A DNA stretch of 64,000 nucleotides from CAVRUH01 sp963822595 (GCA_963822595.1 CAWGIG010000005.1:1-64000), one strand, 5' to 3'. Shown: positions 27,490 to 37,171, counted from the first letter of the stretch. The notes: generated by a model from the letters alone, not told the origin. Program-made: numbers and translations.

Positions 27490-28527
27490 ATGAAAACAAT
27501 TTTCGTTTTTGCTGCGCTTCTAACCTCACTCTCATTGAATGGAACATGCTGCTGTTCCAATATTCCCGAGCGTTTTCCATCTCTTGTCAAGCAAGCTCCT
27601 GAAGGAATGGTTTGGATTCCCGGTGGGACCTTCACAATGGGTTCCGAAACTGCGGACGCAAGAAGAGATGAAAAACCTAAACACCAAGTAAAAGTCGATG
27701 GATTTTGGATGGACACAACTCCCGTTACGAATCGCCAATTTAACGAGTTCGTCGATGCTACCGGATATGTCACCACAGCCGAGAAAGCACCTACTTTAGA
27801 AGAGATCATGAGTCAAGTCCCCCCTGGAACTCCTGAGCCTTCTCCGGATCTTCTCGTCGCAGCTTCCCTTGTTTTCAAACCGACAAACAGACCGGTCGCT
27901 TTAAATAATATCCGTCAATGGTGGGAATGGAAACCTGGGGCCAACTGGCGTCATCCGTTAGGGCCCGAGAGTTCTATCGAAGGTAAAGAAGACCATCCTG
28001 TTGTTCACATCTCCTGGTACGATGCCAACGCATATGCTAAATGGGCAGGAAAACGACTCCCAACGGAAGCGGAATGGGAATTTGCTGCTCTTGGCGGAAG
28101 AAGTTCTGCTGTCTTTGTTTGGGGAGAGGAAGACTTTTCTGAAAGAAAACCTCAAGCAAATATTTGGCAGGGAAATTTCCCCTACAAAAGTACGAAAGAA
28201 GGCGGATACATGGGTACGACTCCTGTGAAAACATTTCCTCCGAATCCCTACGGTCTTTATGACTTGGCTGGAAATGTTTGGGAATGGTGCTCTGATCTTT
28301 ATCATGCTAACTATTACCAAGAACTTGCAAAAAATGAGCTTACCGAAAATCCCAAAGGACCTGAAAAAAGCTTTGACCCTGATGAACCCTATGCAGTAAA
28401 ATATTCCCATCGCGGCGGTTCGTTCCTTTGCCATAGCAGTTATTGCAAGGGCTATCGGATCTCGGCACGCATGAAAACATGCGCCGATACCGGCTTAAAT
28501 CACCTTGGCTTTAGATGCGTAAAATAA
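27490..28527 (+). CDS. Formylglycine-generating enzyme (sulfatase maturation)
   Basis: The enzyme oxidises the active-site cysteine of type I sulfatases to formylglycine. The domain starts MVWIPGGTFTMGSE and contains LPTEAEWEFAALGG, GNVWEWCSD and GGSFLCHSSYCKGYR. The last holds both copper-binding catalytic cysteines (C314 and C319), which many FGE-like proteins lack, so this should be an active enzyme. An N-terminal hydrophobic stretch with CCC near residue 20 suggests export or a lipoprotein. The sulfatase at 22592 is the obvious client. Its 3' end overlaps hemG by 13 bases. Confidence 0.92.
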   Translation: MKTIFVFAALLTSLSLNGTCCCSNIPERFPSLVKQAPEGMVWIPGGTFTMGSETADARRDEKPKHQVKVDGFWMDTTPVTNRQFNEFVDATGYVTTAEKAPTLEEIMSQVPPGTPEPSPDLLVAASLVFKPTNRPVALNNIRQWWEWKPGANWRHPLGPESSIEGKEDHPVVHISWYDANAYAKWAGKRLPTEAEWEFAALGGRSSAVFVWGEEDFSERKPQANIWQGNFPYKSTKEGGYMGTTPVKTFPPNPYGLYDLAGNVWEWCSDLYHANYYQELAKNELTENPKGPEKSFDPDEPYAVKYSHRGGSFLCHSSYCKGYRISARMKTCADTGLNHLGFRCVK

Positions 28528-29813
28528 AAAATATTGTTGTATTGGGAGCGGGTATTAGCGGCCTATCTCTAGCATGGAAGCTCAAGCAAAAATATCCTGC
28601 CGATTGCAAAATTACTATCCTAGAAAAAAGCCAACGCCCTGGGGGATGGATCCGTTCTATTGAGCAAGATGGATTTCTTTTCGAGCAGGGTCCTAGAAGC
28701 TGCCGGCCTAAAGGTGCCGGACTGGCCACCTTGAAACTCATCGAAGAATTGGGACTCCAAGATCAAGTGATTCCCGGGCAAACCACAAAGAGATTTCTTT
28801 ATGTGGATAAAAAATTGCAAATGCTGCCTTCAGGTCCGCTTTCCTTATTGTTTTCTCCATTGATGAAAGGAATCATTCCGGGGATCTTTAAGGATCTCAC
28901 GACGTCTGTGAATCCCGCGGAAGACGAATCTATTTATGATTTTTTTTCTCGAAGGTTCAATCCATCCATTGCCGAGGGTCTTATCGACCCAATGACTTTG
29001 GGAATTTATGCCGGAGACATTCGAAAGTTATCTATAAGGTCTTGCTTTCCATTGATTTACGAATGGGAAAGGAATCATGGGTCGGTTATTAGAGGGGCCT
29101 TTTCTCGAAAAAAAACGGATCAATCGCCTTCATCTTTCATCAAAAGTATCCAGAAAACAAGTTTATTTTCTTTTAAAAGGGGAATGGAAACCTTAACGCA
29201 TGAATTGGCACGAAGATTGGAGTCTGAATTACAGCTATCTACGATGGCGACAGGATTAACTTTTCATTTGGATCATGTTGAGGTATGCCTATCTTCGGGG
29301 CAAAGCTTGTTTGCCGATCATGTTTATTCCACAATTCCAGCAAAAGATCTGAATTTGCTTTGGCCAAATTCGGCTTTTAGCCGAATTCCAGCGAATTCGA
29401 TTGGGGTAATTAGCCTCGGATATAGGAAAAAAGTGCATCAAAAGGAGGGTTTTGGGTATTTAATACCTTCCAATCAGGAAGAACCCATTCTTGGGGTTGT
29501 TTTTGATTCTTGTATTTTTCCGCAACAAAATCAAAATTCTGAAGAAACGCGCCTAACTGTGATGATGCGTCCCACTGGTAATGAGGAGGATATGAAGAAA
29601 ATAGCCCTGGATTCCCTTTCACGGCATATGCATATTGAGACCCCACCTGACACGATTTCCTTTCTATTGGCAAAAGAGGCCATTCCTCAATATGGGGTGG
29701 GGCATTCTGCCTTGTTAGCATCATTAACCCCCCCCTCTTCCTTGACCATCCTAGGAAATAGTTTTCATGGTGTGGCTGTAAATGACTGTATTTCGCTTCA
29801 GTATAATTGTTAA
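28515..29813 (+). CDS. hemG: Protoporphyrinogen/coproporphyrinogen oxidase, HemY type
   Basis: An FAD enzyme of late haem synthesis, the oxygen-dependent HemY type often named hemG in chlamydiae. The N-terminal dinucleotide fold reads VVLGAGISGLSLAWKL, then EKSQRPGGWIRS for FAD binding; the C-terminus has ILGNSFHGVAVNDCI, the second FAD contact. Length of 432 residues is slightly short for the family. It overlaps the FGE gene by 13 bases. Together with the HemC-HemD fusion at 37818 it shows an active haem route. Confidence 0.88.
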   Translation: MRKIKNIVVLGAGISGLSLAWKLKQKYPADCKITILEKSQRPGGWIRSIEQDGFLFEQGPRSCRPKGAGLATLKLIEELGLQDQVIPGQTTKRFLYVDKKLQMLPSGPLSLLFSPLMKGIIPGIFKDLTTSVNPAEDESIYDFFSRRFNPSIAEGLIDPMTLGIYAGDIRKLSIRSCFPLIYEWERNHGSVIRGAFSRKKTDQSPSSFIKSIQKTSLFSFKRGMETLTHELARRLESELQLSTMATGLTFHLDHVEVCLSSGQSLFADHVYSTIPAKDLNLLWPNSAFSRIPANSIGVISLGYRKKVHQKEGFGYLIPSNQEEPILGVVFDSCIFPQQNQNSEETRLTVMMRPTGNEEDMKKIALDSLSRHMHIETPPDTISFLLAKEAIPQYGVGHSALLASLTPPSSLTILGNSFHGVAVNDCISLQYNC

Positions 29814-29850
29814 TGGCGTTATATTGGAATTAGAGAGAGGATAAAATATT

Positions 29851-32424
29851 ATGTTTGATAAATTCACCAATCGAGCCAAGCAAGTCATAAAATTAGCAAA
29901 GAAAGAAGCGCAACGGCTCAACCATAATTATCTTGGAACGGAACACGTTCTTCTTGGACTGCTGAAACTAGGTCAAGGAGTTGCTGTCAATGTGTTGCGA
30001 AATCTCAATATAGATTTTGAAACAGTCCGCAGTGAAGTCGAAAAACTCGTCGGTTATGGTCCCGAAATCCAAGTTTACGGAGATCCCGCCCTCACCGGTA
30101 AAGTCAAAAAAGTTTTCGAATATGCCAACGAAGAAGCTGCCAACCTCAACCATAACTACGTCGGCACAGAACATTTACTTCTGGGATTGCTCCGACAAAC
30201 GGACGGAGTTGCTGCTCAAGTTCTTGAAAATCTAAATGTTAACCTCAAAGAAGTTACGAAAAGAAGTTCTTAAAGAACTTGAAACCTTCAACTTACAGCT
30301 CCCCCTATAGGTGCAACGGGACAGCAAAACACAAATGGACCTGTCCCTCCCGGTCCTCGTTCTTCCGAGAGAACCTCGAACGGTGGGCCTTCCGAAAAAA
30401 TGCCTGCTTTAAGTGCCTATGGATATGATCTGACAGAGATGTCTCGTGAAAGCAAGATGGACCCTGTTATCGGAAGAAGAGAAGAGGTGGAGCGCCTTAT
30501 ATTAATTCTCTGCCGACGTCGAAAAAACAATCCCGTTCTTATCGGCGAAGCAGGTGTTGGTAAAACAGCTATTGTCGAAGGCCTCGCCCAAGCGATTGTT
30601 AGAGGAGAAGTTCCCGATAATCTTCGAAATAAAAAGCTCATCACGCTCGATTTAGCTCTCATGATTGCAGGTACAAAATACCGCGGTCAGTTTGAAGAGA
30701 GAATTAAAGCTGTCATGGATGAAATTAAAAAGAATGGCAACGTTCTTCTATTTATCGATGAATTGCATACCATCGTTGGTGCAGGGGCTGCAGAAGGGGC
30801 CATCGATGCTTCTAATATTTTGAAACCCGCCCTCTCTCGTGGAGAAATCCAATGTATCGGAGCTACGACCATTGATGAATACCGAAAACATATCGAAAAA
30901 GATGCTGCTCTTGAACGACGTTTCCAGAAAATCATGGTGCAGCCGCCATAGCGTTGAAGAGACCATCGAGATTCTTCATGGACTTAAAGAGAAATACGAA
31001 GAGCATCACAAATGCCGCTATACTACAGACGCCTTAAGGCTGCTGCAATGTTGTCAGACCGTTATATCCATGGCCGTTACCTCCCTGATAAGGCCATCGA
31101 CCTGATCGATGAAGCCGGCGCTAAAATGCGTGTTGCCATGATGAATCAACCGCAAGATATCAGCAAATACGAACCCACATCGAAGAAATGCGTATCGCAA
31201 AAGAAGAGGCTATCAGCAAACAAGAGTATGAAAAAGCTGCAAATCTCCGAGACACAGAGAAAAATCTCCGTGAACAGCTGCAAAAAATTCGCACCGCTTG
31301 GGAAGTGAATAAGCAAGAACAAGAGGTAATTGTCGATGAAGAAGATGTTGCCTACGTTGTATCGAAGCAGACAGGGGTTCCTCTCAATCGATTGACCGAA
31401 GGCGAAACTCAAAAGGTTCTCAAAATGGAAGAGAATCTGAAAACACTTATCATCGGTCAAGATGATGCCCTCGATACTGTATGCAGAGCCATTCGCCGCA
31501 GTCGGGCCCATATTAAAGATCCCAATCGCCCTATCGGCGCCTTCCTATTCTTAGGTCCTACCGGCGTCGGTAAAACCCACCTGGCACGCCTTTTGGCCAT
31601 CCACCTATTTGGTGGGGAAGATGCCCTCATTCAAGTGGATATGTCCGAGTACATGGAGAAATTTGCCGTCAGCAGAATGACAGGATCTCCTCCCGGATAT
31701 GTCGGACATGAAGAAGGGGGACAGCTGACTGAGCAGGTTAGACAGCGTCCTTACTCTGTTGTTCTTTTTGATGAGATTGAGAAGGCACATCCAGATGTGA
31801 TGGATATTCTTCTTGCAAATTTTGGAAGAGGGTCGTCTTACTGATTCCTTTGGTCGAAAGGTTGACTTCCGCAATACCATCATTATTATGACCTCTAACC
31901 TAGGTGCAGACCTAATTAAGAAGAGCACGCAAGTTGGATTTGGCGCTGTGGATGGATCTTTGGATTACGAGCATATTAAGGAAAAAATTCAGGGAGCAGT
32001 AACTAAACACTTTAAACCTGAATTCTTGAATCGTTTGAATGATATGGTTATTTTCAAACCTCTCGAAAAACCTGAGCTCCTCAAAGTGATTGAATTGGAA
32101 ATCAAAAAGGTACAAGACAGGCTCAAGCTGCGTGAAGTATTTATCACGCTTGATGATGAAGCCAAAATATTTCTTGTTGACCAGGGCTTTAAACCTGAAA
32201 TGGGTGCAAGGCCATTGCGTCGTACGATTGAGAAGTATCTTGAGGATCCGTTAGCAGAAATCTTGTTGATGAACCCGACCCAGGGACGCCGTTGCAAAGT
32301 GACCGTTGAGAACGGGGCTCTTAAATTTTCGGATGACGACACTTTCCCTCGTGAGCAGATAAAAACTAAGAAAAAAGAGCGGGATGAACTCTCGATCAGA
32401 AAAGAAAAGACCAACTCTAGATAG
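29851..32424 (+). CDS. clpC: ATP-dependent Clp protease ATPase ClpC, interrupted by six indels
   Basis: ClpC unfolds proteins for ClpP. The full domain order is recoverable: double N-domain (HNYLGTEHVLLGLL and HNYVGTEHLLLGLL), first ATPase with GEAGVGKTAIVEG and FIDELHTIVGAG, a UVR linker, then second ATPase with GPTGVGKTHLARLL and VVLFDEIEKAHPDV. The frame breaks at about 30253 (+1), 30303 (-1), 30949 (+1), 31035 (-1), 31172 (-1) and 31815 (+1). Correcting one base at each restores about 857 residues, the normal length. No residue is lost from the ATPase motifs, which argues for sequence errors in an intact gene. Confidence 0.85.
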
Positions 32425-32426
32425 AC

Positions 32427-32596
32427 GCCATAGACACAAATAACAGGATAAGCAGGATCGCAAGCGGCAGGATAAAAAAGGATAAGAATGAAGAAAAGGA
32501 AATAATAATTCTTTTTTTTCTTTCTTATTTTTTTTCTTATCCTTTTTTTATCCTGCCGCTTGCGATCCTGCTTATCCTGTTATTTTTGTCTATGGC
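32427..32596. repeat. Repeat family A, copy 2: after clpC
   Basis: Arms of about 60 bp with ATAGACACAAATAACAGGAT and the complete family core (GGATAAGCAGGATCGCAAGC), separated by an A/T-rich loop. It starts two bases after the clpC stop codon. It separates clpC from the CPAF gene and probably terminates clpC. Confidence 0.9.
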
Positions 32597-32651
32597 ATTA
32601 ACGCGAATGTTAAGAATCTATAAATTTTCTTTTTTTTAATCTTTTATCGTT

Positions 32652-32686
32652 TATACTGGTCTCTAACTTTAATTATAATAGGGGAG
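32652..32686 (+). promoter_or_regulatory. Promoter and ribosome-binding site of the CPAF gene
   Basis: A possible -10 TATACT at 32652-32657 and a second, TATAAT, at 32674-32679 lie in an A/T-rich stretch after the family A repeat. GGGGAG at 32681-32686 is a strong ribosome-binding site seven bases before the ATG at 32694. The second TATAAT is too close to the start codon to be the promoter. Confidence 0.4.
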
Positions 32687-32693
32687 TTTCCTA

Positions 32694-34463
32694 ATGGATC
32701 ATTTCAAGAAAATTATTCTTACTTTTGGTTTGTTTTTAATGCCATTCGCAGCTCAGGCTGAATTATCGCAAAGCCAAATCAAAGAGAGAATGCTTATCGA
32801 CTTAGAAGTTATTAAACAAACTTTCGAAGTGAACTATGCTCCTAAAGATTGGAAAAAAGCCTTCACCGATTGGGAACTTACCTATCAGATCGAAAAAGCA
32901 AAAATCAAAGTTCTCGAAAATGATCATCTCACTCTTAAAGAATATCAACACATTTTAAAAGACTTCTTTAACTCCACTAAAGATTATCATGTGGGTGTTC
33001 GATTCTTCTCAACAGAAGTTTCGGCCCTTCCTTTCCGGATGACCAGCACCCATGGAAAATATTTCATCGCTGCAGCCTTGAAAAATGAATGGGCTCCTTT
33101 AATGGACTATTCCTTAGATGTTGGAGATGAAGTCCTCCTTTTCAATAATCAACCAATTGATCAAGTCGTGAAAGAGTTTAAAGAAAAGGAATATGGAAAT
33201 CCCGATTCACTTTCCGATCAAGCATTAGCCGAAGGAACCTTTACAATGCAAGCTGGACTGAAAGGTAATTTTATACCTCAGGGTCCCGTTCTTTTAACTG
33301 TCCGTAAAGCTGGCACAAACAATGTTGAAACTTACAACCTAGAGTGGGCATACGCCGCTGAAATGTTTTCAGGAAATTTTGTTGACATAGCTCCCAAAAA
33401 GCCTAAACAGATCTTTTCACGCAACCGACCTCTTGGAGAACACTCCTTCTTTCATAAGGATATGACAAGCCCTCACTACGAGCTCGGAAAATCTGCTTCA
33501 AAATTAGGTAAAAAGGCTTTAAAAAATCTGGCCCAAAAAGCGAGTGAAGAAGATGACATATATGATTTTCTGGGAAATAGAAAGAGCTTTCTACCACCCT
33601 TAGGAAAAGTGGTTTGGAAATCGGATCCAAATGCTTATATAGACGCCTATATCTATGAAACTAGCGCTAAAAAACGGATCGGTTATTTAAGAATTCCTCA
33701 TTATTCCTTAGGTGAAGAAGAGGTCGAAGAATTGATCGAAATCATTAATCTTTTCGAAATGAGAACAGGAGCCTTAGTCATTGATCAGCTAAACAATCCC
33801 GGGGGAAGCGCCTGGTTTATGTATGCTTTAGCTTCCATGCTTTCCGATAAACCTCTGATGACTCCAAAACAGCAGATGATGCTTACCTCTTCCGATATTT
33901 ACTTTGCTCTTGAGGTTGTGGATGAATTAGAGGAAATTTCAACTGACGAAGAAGCCATGCAAGCGATGGGGGAAACTCTGGGTGGATATCCTGTGTCTTT
34001 TGTGATGATACAGAATTTTAGGAAATTTTTTAATTTCATCCTTAGTGAATGGCATGAAGGAAGAATGTTTACACAGTCCTCGTATCTCTTCGGGTTTGAT
34101 TATCTCCAGCCCCATCCAAAAGCTCAGTATACAAAACCGATTCTTGTATTGGTAAATAGCTTGGATTTCTCCTGCGGTGATTTCTTCCCGGCCATCATGC
34201 AAGACAATCAACGTGCAACGATCCTTGGCACTCAAACAGCCGGTGCCGGGGGATATGTTCTCGGGCATGAATTTTCGAATATTTTTGGCGTTGACGCTTT
34301 CAGATTTACGGGTTCTATTGCCGAGCGGATAAATACGAATCCGATTGAAAATCTTGGAGTCACCCCGGATATTTGGTTAGAGATGACCGAAAAAGATTTG
34401 GAATTTAACTATGTCGATTACATCAACCGGGTCAACAAAGAAGTAATTAACCTGATGAGGTAA
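32694..34463 (+). CDS. cpaf: CPAF-type secreted S41 protease
   Basis: This is a homologue of chlamydial protease-like activity factor, a serine protease exported by a signal peptide (MDHFKKI... to about AQA-E, residue 22) and, in Chlamydia, released into the host cell. The catalytic residues match the CPAF pattern: H99 in TKDYHVG, S493 in LDFSCGDFFPAI and E552 in PIENLGV (H105, S499, E558 in Chlamydia CPAF). RATILGTQTAGAGG forms the oxyanion region. Length of 589 residues is normal. It stands as a single gene with its own promoter. Host or bacterial substrates cannot be told from the sequence. Confidence 0.93.
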   Translation: MDHFKKIILTFGLFLMPFAAQAELSQSQIKERMLIDLEVIKQTFEVNYAPKDWKKAFTDWELTYQIEKAKIKVLENDHLTLKEYQHILKDFFNSTKDYHVGVRFFSTEVSALPFRMTSTHGKYFIAAALKNEWAPLMDYSLDVGDEVLLFNNQPIDQVVKEFKEKEYGNPDSLSDQALAEGTFTMQAGLKGNFIPQGPVLLTVRKAGTNNVETYNLEWAYAAEMFSGNFVDIAPKKPKQIFSRNRPLGEHSFFHKDMTSPHYELGKSASKLGKKALKNLAQKASEEDDIYDFLGNRKSFLPPLGKVVWKSDPNAYIDAYIYETSAKKRIGYLRIPHYSLGEEEVEELIEIINLFEMRTGALVIDQLNNPGGSAWFMYALASMLSDKPLMTPKQQMMLTSSDIYFALEVVDELEEISTDEEAMQAMGETLGGYPVSFVMIQNFRKFFNFILSEWHEGRMFTQSSYLFGFDYLQPHPKAQYTKPILVLVNSLDFSCGDFFPAIMQDNQRATILGTQTAGAGGYVLGHEFSNIFGVDAFRFTGSIAERINTNPIENLGVTPDIWLEMTEKDLEFNYVDYINRVNKEVINLMR

Positions 34464-34470
34464 TTGCGGT

Positions 34471-34563
34471 ATGGACGACATGGACTGAATGGACATCATG
34501 GACTACATGGACATTCCATCGTGTCCATGTAGTCCATTCAGTCCATGTCGTCCATGATGTCCA
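34471..34563. repeat. Repeat family D, copy 1: palindrome of 9-base units
   Basis: The left arm is made of units ATGGAC plus three variable bases: GAC, TGA, ATC, TAC. The right arm is the complement of the same units in another order (ATC, GAC, TGA, TAC). It fills the gap between the convergent CPAF and ptsN genes. A smaller piece with the same units occurs at 62176-62201. Confidence 0.85.
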
Positions 34564-34566
34564 TTC

Positions 34567-35280
34567 CTAGTTTGCAACTTTTTGGATGTTGCTTTCCCAG
34601 TCTTTGATAAATTCAAGTAGAGATTCTTTGGAGGGCTTCGATCTCAAAAACTTTACCACCTCAGGCTGACTGCTTAAATGAGCAATTTTTGCCAACAGGT
34701 GTAAGTGTCTTTTGTCATCGCAAGCGAACAAGAAGAAAAGGGTATGTACCGGTTCCCCATCCAAAGCACCATAAGGTATAGGTTCTTCGGGAAATACGAT
34801 GGTAACGGCATCAAAATGGTTATTAAGCAGCGTGTCTCTAGTATGAGGGATCCCTATTCCATAATTCAAAGCCGTAGGCTGTAATCTTTCTCTTTCAATC
34901 AAAAGTTCAGTACAAACTTCCGCATCGATTTCCAAATCTTTAGAAATCAACTTCATCGTGGCTCGAATGATCTCTTCTTTTGTTTTTCCGGGAATGTCAT
35001 GCAAGACGCCGCCTTTATGTAGGGCGCGATAAAGACAGAATTGAAGGCTTCCGCCTTTTGCTGTCTTTTCTTTTTCTTTGACCTGGACACCTTCAAAGGG
35101 GGATGAACCCATATTGACGCCAAGTTTCTGACCCAGCACCCAATGCTCAATTTCGGCACGGTTGAATCGATATTGATGATTTATTTTGTAGGCAGGGATC
35201 TTACCGTCTGCCAGCCAGCGTCTAATGGTTGTTTCTGAAACATTCAGTAGCTCAGCAACTTCTTTAATTTTTAAATCCAT
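34567..35280 (-). CDS. ptsN2: PtsN-like EIIA protein with N-terminal helix-turn-helix
   Basis: Residues 1-50 are an excisionase/MerR-type DNA-binding domain (IKEVAELLNVSETTIRRWL, then GKIPAYKINHQYRFNR). From about 85 a fructose-type PTS EIIA domain follows, with GIGIPHTRD holding the phospho-histidine. This two-domain form is the one known as PtsN_2 in Chlamydia. The ATG at 35280 has GAGGTCC just upstream; five codons before it are an alternative. It lies downstream of ptsN1, dut and accD on the same strand. A regulatory role linking nitrogen-PTS phosphorylation to transcription is inferred. Confidence 0.9.
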   Translation of the reverse strand: MDLKIKEVAELLNVSETTIRRWLADGKIPAYKINHQYRFNRAEIEHWVLGQKLGVNMGSSPFEGVQVKEKEKTAKGGSLQFCLYRALHKGGVLHDIPGKTKEEIIRATMKLISKDLEIDAEVCTELLIERERLQPTALNYGIGIPHTRDTLLNNHFDAVTIVFPEEPIPYGALDGEPVHTLFFLFACDDKRHLHLLAKIAHLSSQPEVVKFLRSKPSKESLLEFIKDWESNIQKVAN

Positions 35281-35291
35281 AAGGACCTCGC

Positions 35292-35741
35292 TCAAAACTT
35301 TTCAAATAATTCGATCATACCGATTGGCGAATTCAGTGTTAACATCTTTTTTCTTCTTTCTTCATCTTTTATCGCAATCGTCAATGCCGAAAGGAGCTGA
35401 AGGTACTCGGTTTGCTTGTCGTCCGGTCCCCCAATCATAAAAATAATCCTCACCGGCGCCCCGTCTAAAGATCCCCACGGAACCCCTTTCTTTAACAAAG
35501 CAATACTAATAAAAAAGTCATCAAATTCAGGAAACTTAGCATGTGGAATGGCGACCCCCATTCCTATACCCGTCGAAACGATCTTTTCTCTTCCCAAAAG
35601 CGCCTGAAAAAATTGTTCCTTATCCTTAATTTTTCCTTTTTCAAGGAGATTTTCAACCATTTTATCGAGCGCTTCATCCCTGGTTTGACAATCTAAGAAA
35701 GAAATAAGATCGGGATTCAAATAATTGAAAATTTTAATCAT
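35292..35741 (-). CDS. ptsN1: PtsN EIIA-Ntr protein
   Basis: A single-domain EIIA of the nitrogen PTS, 150 residues from the ATG at 35741. The phosphorylation site is in GVAIPHAKF (H67). A longer frame starting at 35816 would overlap dut and adds 25 residues with no family match, so it is rejected. The next gene starts 11 bases after its stop. In a phosphorelay it would receive phosphate from NPr, which is not in this window. Confidence 0.9.
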   Translation of the reverse strand: MIKIFNYLNPDLISFLDCQTRDEALDKMVENLLEKGKIKDKEQFFQALLGREKIVSTGIGMGVAIPHAKFPEFDDFFISIALLKKGVPWGSLDGAPVRIIFMIGGPDDKQTEYLQLLSALTIAIKDEERRKKMLTLNSPIGMIELFEKF

Positions 35742-35754
35742 AAATTGAAACTTA

Positions 35755-36204
35755 TTAGTGTGTACCGGTATGGCCGAATCCGCCCATACCACGATTTGTT
35801 GCGCTAAGTTCTTCAACTAAAAAGAATTTCGCTTGGATGACGGGAGAGACTATCAACTGCGCTATACGCATGCCATCAGTGATAACAAAAGGTTCTTTGC
35901 CATGATTAATCAATATAACCCCTAGCTCCCCACGATAATCTGCATCAATGGTTCCGGGCGTATTCAAAACGGTAACCCCATGCTTCAATGCCAAGCCACT
36001 GCGTGGGCGCACTTGAATTTCATAGCCCTCAGGAATGGCGAATTTAAGGCCTGTGGGGACTAATACAGATGTCCCTGGCATTAGGGTGATAATCCCGCTT
36101 ATCTTGGCTCTTACATCAGCTCCGGCGGCCATAGCGGATCCATAACTCGGGAGACTGTCAACATCTTCAGTTTGTGTAGGTATTTCTATATAGGACTTAT
36201 TCAT
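35755..36204 (-). CDS. dut: dUTP diphosphatase
   Basis: The trimeric enzyme hydrolyses dUTP to dUMP and keeps uracil out of DNA. The five motifs are present: AAGADVRA, RPRSGLALKHG, NTPGTIDADYRGELGV, RIAQLIV and RGMGGFGHTG at the C-terminus. The ATG at 36204 gives 149 residues, the normal length, and overlaps the accD stop by eight bases; a frame back to 36279 is not supported. Confidence 0.95.
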   Translation of the reverse strand: MNKSYIEIPTQTEDVDSLPSYGSAMAAGADVRAKISGIITLMPGTSVLVPTGLKFAIPEGYEIQVRPRSGLALKHGVTVLNTPGTIDADYRGELGVILINHGKEPFVITDGMRIAQLIVSPVIQAKFFLVEELSATNRGMGGFGHTGTH

Positions 36205-37099
36205 TGGATAATTCCACCTTCTTTCGACTTTTTTTCTTTTCACCTTCGATTGGATACTCATTTCCTGACATAAAATCAAGCAATTTTATGACCTTATCTT
36301 TCAGCTCATGACGAACAACGATGCAGTCAATCATTCCGTGCTTTAAAAGGAATTCCGATTGCTGCGCTCCTGGGGGTAGCTTGGCCCCAATGGTTTGTTC
36401 AATGACTCGAGGACCTGCGAAACAGATGAGGGCTTTAGGTTCCGCTATAATGACATCTCCTAAAGATGCAAACGAAGCTGTCACACCCCCGGAAGTGGGA
36501 TTTGTCAAAATAGAGATATAAGGGATGCAGGCTTCATGAAGTCTTGCAAGGGCTGCCGAGGTCTTCGCCATCTGCATCAAGGATAAAATAGATTCTTGCA
36601 TACGGGCCCCGCCGGATGTCGATACGATAACTAACGGCGTTTGGTTCTCTAGGGCGTATTCGATAAGGCGGGTGAGCCTTTCTCCCACAACGGAACCCAT
36701 AGATCCGCCCATGAAGTTAAAGTTTAAAACGCCGAGCGCCACTTTATGTCCGCCAATGGTGCAAGGGCCAACCATGACCGCTTCACCCTGACCGGATTTT
36801 TCTATAGCGTTTTCCAACCTTTTGGCATAGGGCTCTGTATCGGAGAACTTTAGGGGGTCGGTAGGTTGGAGGTTCGTGAACATCTCCTGGAAGGTCTCGG
36901 GATCGGCGAGGGACGCGATTCTTTCTTCTGCGGAGAGTCTGTAGTGGTAGTCGCATTTAGGGCAGCAATTGCGATTTTTTTCCAGTTCGTTGGTATGTAT
37001 GAGTTCGTTACAGTGGGTGCATTTTAGCCAGCCGCTGTAGCCGTCTTTTTTGGTAGTTTGGATTTTTATTTTCGGTTTGTCGCGTGAAAATAAACGCAT
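36197..37099 (-). CDS. accD: Acetyl-CoA carboxylase carboxyltransferase subunit beta
   Basis: This subunit transfers the carboxyl group from biotin to acetyl-CoA, starting fatty acid synthesis. The N-terminal zinc finger shows CTHCNELI and CCPKCDYHYR; the crotonase-like domain has GVLNFNFMGGSMGSVVGE and TSGGARMQE. Length of 300 residues is normal. It starts the accD-dut-ptsN-ptsN order conserved in Chlamydia. Its partner accA is not in this window. Confidence 0.95.
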   Translation of the reverse strand: MRLFSRDKPKIKIQTTKKDGYSGWLKCTHCNELIHTNELEKNRNCCPKCDYHYRLSAEERIASLADPETFQEMFTNLQPTDPLKFSDTEPYAKRLENAIEKSGQGEAVMVGPCTIGGHKVALGVLNFNFMGGSMGSVVGERLTRLIEYALENQTPLVIVSTSGGARMQESILSLMQMAKTSAALARLHEACIPYISILTNPTSGGVTASFASLGDVIIAEPKALICFAGPRVIEQTIGAKLPPGAQQSEFLLKHGMIDCIVVRHELKDKVIKLLDFMSGNEYPIEGEKKKSRKKVELSNE

Positions 37100-37171
37100 T
37101 TCAATACCTCAATTATATTAACAATCCATTTTAAAAGTTATTATGATTAAAGGCAACTATACTCTGGTATA

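Noticed and set aside
30240..31850. Programmed frameshifting in clpC
   Set aside because: Six shifts in both directions, mostly without slippery sequences or downstream structures. No known gene works this way.
34471..34563. CRISPR array
   Set aside because: Units are 9 bases with no spacers, arranged as a palindrome. None of the other repeat families has regularly spaced direct repeats either, and no cas gene is present.
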